From NCBI GenBank assembly GCA_963932465.1, contig OZ010794.1:447656502-447720501 (forward strand): DNA of 64,000 nucleotides, in the 5' to 3' direction. This stretch comes from Maratus speciosus. Lineage: Eukaryota; Arthropoda; Arachnida; Araneae; Salticidae. The position numbers and the translations under genes were made by a program. The notes beneath the pieces are model-generated. The model made no database searches. It saw only the letters and a program-made list of their open reading frames with translations, and had not been told where the DNA came from. Below, piece after piece: positions 59,904 to 64,000 of the stretch; position 1 is the first letter of the stretch; each line of letters starts with the position of its first letter.

Positions 59904-61195
59904 CAGTAGATTTCCGTTACAACGAATTTCATTACAATGAAAAATCCTGCTACAACGACATTTGATGAATACCCTTTTCAAATTGCATTAACCTTAATGT
60001 ATTAAAAATTAAGATTTAACGAAGTGCATTTTTTTAAGAATTCCGTTACAACGAAAAATCATCATCGAGCTCCTTTTTTCTTTTTTTGAAATGATCTCTG
60101 GTTCGTGGCAAGAAATTAGCCAGAAAGCAATTTCTAACTGTTGGAAACATACCCGGGTAACTGAGACCGAAGCAAATGATTCAGAAATTTTAGATTTGGA
60201 TGAATCCTCCGAGTTACACAATTTGGAAAGTTGTCAAAAAAATTAACACCAGTCCCTGATCAGGTGATTTCGAGGATTTCTTATCTGTAGATGACAATAT
60301 TCAAATATGCTCTAAAGTGTCTGGTGAAGATAGCATTTTGTCCATGTAAAGTAGATTAGACCGAAAAAATTACGACTATATTGATGTTACCGACGATTCA
60401 AAAGTTACCGCTTCGGGTGCTCTTTCATGTTTGAAGAAAATGTGTGCTTTTGTTTATCATCAGAAGAATGTTCCAGAGGAGGTATTTTCTCACATTCATT
60501 CGTTCCACAAGTTTTTGTTCTCAGCAACTACACATTCCTTTGTACAAACTAAATCGGATTTTCTGCAATAATGTGCTACTAAATAAAGTTTAGTTCGTAA
60601 TTTTGTATTTTTAAAATTGAATTTTATTTTACTAACCTTTTTATGTTAATTTAACTAGTCTCCCATTGAAATCTTCTATCATGAAAGGTAACTTTATCTT
60701 GCATAATTGAAGAGCTGAGTGGATGAACATGTTATGCAACATTTTCTAAAAAATTTTTTTATCTTTAGGATGAAAGCGTTATGAGGTATCCTATCACATA
60801 GTGAAGCTAAAATACTAAGATTCTATTTAGTCTTGAAGATTTAAGACATTATTCATTAATGTTTTAATATTTAATAATGTCAATATATTAATTTTTAATA
60901 TTTGAAAATTAAATATGATTAAGTTTTTCTGAGAGTATAGTACCATACCTGTTAATATTTTAAACACATAATATCAAACAGAAAGTAAATCATTAAAATT
61001 TACAGCAAACACTTTCACCTCAAATTTCTTGAAATGTAATTTTTATTACTTAGCATGTTCTTCCACTTAGCGCTTCTTAGTTTACGTGTATATGTAATTC
61101 ATTAGATAAATAGGAGTAATTCCGTTACAGCAAAAAATGTTTACAACGAAATATTCTAGCGGTCCCGTGGAGTTCGTTGTAACGGAAATCTACTG
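59904..61195 (+). mobile_element. pogo/Tigger-type element, TA target, 1.3 kb
   Basis: CAGTAGATTTCCGTTACAAC, GAA at the left and GTTCGTTGTAACGGAAATCT, ACTG at the right are inverted termini. TA flanks both ends (59902-59903, 61196-61197). Subterminal ACAACGA words recur. The middle holds remains of a transposase C terminus on the plus strand. The termini and transposase agree on a Tigger/jerky-like element deleted for the N-terminal DNA-binding and most of the catalytic domain. Confidence 0.82.
60091..60571 (+). pseudogene. Tigger/jerky-like transposase C-terminal remnant
   Basis: The first segment reads SGSWQEISQKAISNCWKHTR, close to the A/S-W-x-x-(V/I)-x-x-x-T/A-I-x-N-C-(F/W)-x-K/H-(A/T) block that follows the DDE domain in Tigger and jerky proteins. 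It stops at 60244. After a frameshift a second segment runs from about 60263 (DFEDFLSVDDNIQICSK), a stop at about 60347, then an Asp/Thr stretch, SGALSCLKKMCAFVYHQ and a stop at 60569-60571. That acidic tail with a final helical region is usual for these proteins. It is inactive. Confidence 0.6.
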
Positions 61196-61349
61196 TATTT
61201 ACTCTTATTAAACTCAGTTTGTTTTTTATATGGATGTAATTTTAAAAATGGAATTTTGTAATCGTTTCTTCACTCTCATTTTGGTAAATTAGAATTACGA
61301 TTATGATACTGTAATGACGATATGAATGAAGACTGATTTTATTTCCTGT

Positions 61350-62359
61350 CAGGGTTCGTAAATATCGTGAATTTTCGAAAATATAAAAAATATCCGATAT
61401 TTTCGATATATATCCGATATTTTGAAAATTGTCAGCTTACTGCTGATTATAAAGATTTTTAGGCTTAATATAAATTAGAATCTAAAACATATTACATTTA
61501 ACATGAAAGCATAATAAAACAATATTCTAAATGTCTTTTTTTTATATTTTTCTTACAAAATTTATGATCAAATAATTGAAAAAACAACCTTCTGCAAAAG
61601 TTGCTTTTTCACTCATCAAAACACAGAATGCAGGATTCAGTTTAAGAAATAAAATTACACAACAAATTCTGAAATACAAAATAAAGTTTATTTTTTCTGT
61701 TGAAGAATTGGAACATGAATGTAAGTTTGTCTGCTTTTTCATTCCCTAACCTACTGCACAACTTAGACTGAAGTAAATCAAAATTAGAAAAGATTCTAAT
61801 GCATCTATTGAAGGAGAATCTGTAAACAACTGATAAGTTAAATTATCTTTCATGGGCTGTTGCAATTTAATATTATCCCACCAAATTTTTGGTTCAACAT
61901 TTAAATATTCAGTTTCAAACATAAAGCTTATATGAGATTTTTTTGCTAAAATCCTGTCACCGATTAACCCCTTTATCTCATTCTAGAATGTGCAGCCTAC
62001 ATAAAGAATTGAGACAGGGTAGGAAGGTATTGTTCAATGACAGATTTCTTATGATGGTAATGGGAAAGCTGTAGGTACAGTCCAAAACTAGTTTTTGGAG
62101 TGTAGGGAATATTTTGGGAGCTATTCTTTTTAGTTATTTATTTACAGATGGACTAATTTTTAATAACAGTTGAAGAATTCATTTGCACTTCTTTTGACTG
62201 AAAATATTTTGAAAATAAATATCAGATACGAAAATATCAAGAAATAAGACTTTAAAAAATAAATATCAAATGTATGAAAATATCGAAAATATCAAAAATC
62301 TTGATATTTTGAAAATAAATATCGGATATATATCCATTGATATATATCAACGAACCCTG
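61350..62359 (-). mobile_element. hAT element, 1.0 kb, perfect 8-bp duplication
   Basis: CAGGGTTCGTAAATATCG at the left and the inverted TATATATCAACGAACCCTG at the right are hAT termini. TTTCCTGT is duplicated exactly at 61342-61349 and 62360-62367. Both subterminal regions are rich in ATATCCGATATTT-type words. The interior has a minus-strand transposase remnant. The element ends only 57 bp before the last exon of the window, so it occupies most of the sequence next to that acceptor. Confidence 0.9.
61642..61975 (-). pseudogene. hAT transposase C-terminal remnant
   Basis: On the minus strand, IRIFSNFDLLQSKLCSRLGN then EKADKLTFMFQFF matches the C-terminal dimerisation region of hAT transposases, whose pattern is SS-x-ERxFS ... 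x-Q-S-K-x-RNRL-x-x-EKA-x-KL-x-F-x-x-x-x. Upstream, in another frame, FETEYLNVEPKIWWDNIK resembles the preceding W-rich helix. The final stop lies at 61642-61644. A frameshift and the missing catalytic domain make it a pseudogene. Confidence 0.65.
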
Positions 62360-62416
62360 TTTCCTGTTGTTTTAAAAGTTTATTTCTCTATTCTTATATA
62401 TAAATTTTTTTTTCAG

Positions 62417-62489
62417 TTCCGAAGAGAAAGTTACTAAGGAGAAAGTTGGAATTTGTGAAATATCTCCCCTAGTGAGCTACGACGGTGAG
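62417..62489 (+). CDS. UAP1: UAP1 exon 8 of window (CEISPLVSYDGE)
   Basis: The acceptor is a long T tract ending TTTCAG before 62417. One T completes Asp (or Val if the microexon is skipped), followed by SEEKVTKEKVG and the conserved block ICEISPLVSYDGE. CEISPL-x-SY-x-GE is diagnostic for UAP1 and precedes the final roughly 30 residues in family members. The exon ends on a codon boundary before GTAAGC. The last exon, expected to begin Gly-Leu-Glu and to encode about 30 residues with the stop, was not found between 62490 and 64000 and should lie beyond the window. The first 11 residues are charged linker, not conserved. Confidence 0.95.
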
Positions 62490-64000
62490 GTAAGCATTTC
62501 CCTCTCTTATTTTAAATATGAAATAAAGTTAATAGATCGTAATAACTTAACTTATACACAACTATTTCGATGAATTTGAAAAGTATAAAAGGGGATTTTG
62601 AATATATTTGTGGCTTTTTTCAAAAATGAAATGAATTTTGGAAAATTCTTTTAATCAAAATTTTCGTGTTAAAATGGCACCATTTTGAGAATTTTTACAA
62701 GGTTTCAAGGCTTAGTGGGATTCCTATTAGAGATGAGTTCAGTCACCTTTATTTTCGGAATTTGACGATTTGAAATCTGAACCCAAAAATTTTTCACAAG
62801 AGACCGAGCCAAAGTCGTCACCGATATCGAAAATACGTGATTGAAAATTAACATTTTAAAATTATTTTAAGATTAATTTTCTCATTTAACATTCTTCTTG
62901 CATATTAATAAGTTTTAATCCTAAATTCCCTTTCATGACAGCATTTCGTAATTTTTTTTTTCATGTTCTTGAAAATTTGTTTAAAAAAAATTGTTATTTA
63001 TACCCAACTACTGGCAGAAATTGACAAAATCACAATTCTTATTCTTTTAAAATATAATTGTACAAATATGGCAGAAAGACTTGAGTTCTGTTTACCAGTA
63101 ATTCTGAAAAAGGACTTCTAACAGAAAGCGAGGATTGACAAGGGATATCTTACGGCTTCTTCATTACAAACATTGATCGTGCAAAGGTTTCAGAGTTTGA
63201 TAGGATATTCCTCCTTGTATCCTGTCAATAAATTCTCGTTCAGATGCATTTTTAAAGGATTGCAAAAGACTTTAAGAAACTCGCCTACATTCTTGTTTCT
63301 CAAATAGCGAATGATTTTAAATTTGTGAATAAATAAAATTTTCACTTTGTACCTGAACCCGAAGACTGTTATAAAAATCGAGACCAAGCCATTTTCAGGA
63401 CCGGTCTCGGCCTTCATGAAGTACCCTAACTTGGTGTTACTTTGGCCACATAAGGTTAATAGGATCGAAACAAATTGTTTAGATCTGTCCTGGGTCTACT
63501 GTGTTATTAGCTAGTGCTGTTAGTACTGGTGAATAACATATATACTTTCAACAAACCTTTTTTTTTTTGGGCGATTAGGGAGGAGGATCCAAGTAGCATC
63601 CCCCAGGCATCAAGAAACTCCATATTACGGTATTTAAATATACTGTTTTCAGCTTCAAAAAAATCCAGTAGTGGATTTAGTGAAATCTGTTTTATTTTAG
63701 TTTAATATTCTTTCTATTGGCTATATTGGGTCAATCAGTACTGCCATGAAATATTGCTGCAATATAGGTTCTTAGATTTCGTCAGTCTTGGACAAATATT
63801 GGCAAGAAATATTTTGCTATTTCATTGCCAATATTTCCAATATACGATGAATATTTATGCAATGCTGGCAGTCCGTTGCTAATATTTCCAATATAAAGCC
63901 AATGTTTTTGTCATTTCATTGCAAATATTTTCTTTCTGATAAAGCCAATTTTTAACCAATATTGGCATTTTACAAGAATACAGAGCCATCGACAAAGGTT
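62490..64000. other. Start of next UAP1 intron; ATATTGGCAATAT-type repeats at end
   Basis: No terminal UAP1 exon is present. From about 63720 to 63970, words such as TTGCCAATATTTCCAATATA, AATATTGGCA and CCAATATTGG recur on both strands, forming a degenerate short repeat that runs to near the window end. The rest is plain AT-rich sequence. Confidence 0.4.

Noticed and set aside
62490..64000. The terminal UAP1 exon (Gly-Leu-Glu-Ser-Tyr start)
   Set aside because: I read this stretch for an acceptor followed by a matching segment and found none; it is probably beyond 64000.

Overview
The window is eukaryotic, AT-rich and intron-dominated. The only cellular gene I can support is the plus-strand gene for UDP-N-acetylglucosamine pyrophosphorylase (UAP1; AGX1 in mammals, mummy in Drosophila). 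Eight coding exons lie at 12472-12676, 23682-23857, 34031-34203, 44859-45052, 48178-48315, 51628-51807, 58496-58534 and 62417-62489. They join with compatible phases and GT/AG borders into about 390 residues that follow the family collinearly from just before the [10 protein letters not shown] nucleotide-binding loop to the CEISPLVSYDGE segment. The start of the protein (about 100 residues by family comparison) must lie upstream and the last short exon (about 30 residues) downstream. I found neither here. The exons total about 1.18 kb, under 2 percent of the window.

The organism is most likely an arthropod with a large, transposon-filled genome. UAP1 makes the UDP-GlcNAc used for chitin, introns reach 11 kb, and DNA transposons are dense. 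A chelicerate such as a spider would fit, but that is a guess, not a result.

Nearly all remaining recognisable sequence is class II transposon debris. Layout: 1-12.5 kb (intron or upstream) has degenerate tandem repeats, a tRNA-derived SINE with a 17-bp target duplication, a Helitron nested in a TTAA MITE, and a decayed piggyBac element. The 12.7-23.7 kb intron has a Helitron with a doubled 5' end, a TA-flanked palindromic MITE, a TTAA MITE and a 330-bp satellite-like array. The 23.9-34.0 kb intron has an hAT MITE, a 3.1-kb fold-back element, a pogo-type MITE and a 1.6-kb TTAA element. The 34.2-44.9 kb intron has Tc1 transposase debris, a TTAA MITE, an hAT MITE and a Helitron filled with a roughly 125-bp minisatellite. 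The later, shorter introns hold further hAT, TTAA and TA elements, a roughly 400-bp array, a pogo/Tigger element with transposase remains and a 1.0-kb hAT element with transposase remains.

No reverse transcriptase, rRNA, genuine tRNA, CRISPR or operon-like feature was seen. The best points for follow-up are a symmetric 39-nt exon that could be skipped without a frameshift where mammalian AGX1 and AGX2 differ, the nested insertions whose empty sites can be read from paralogous copies in the same window, and a 75-nt hairpin that resembles a microRNA precursor. I saw no new multi-gene biological system. Coordinates of repeat ends are read by eye; where direct target duplications are quoted the ends are exact, otherwise approximate.
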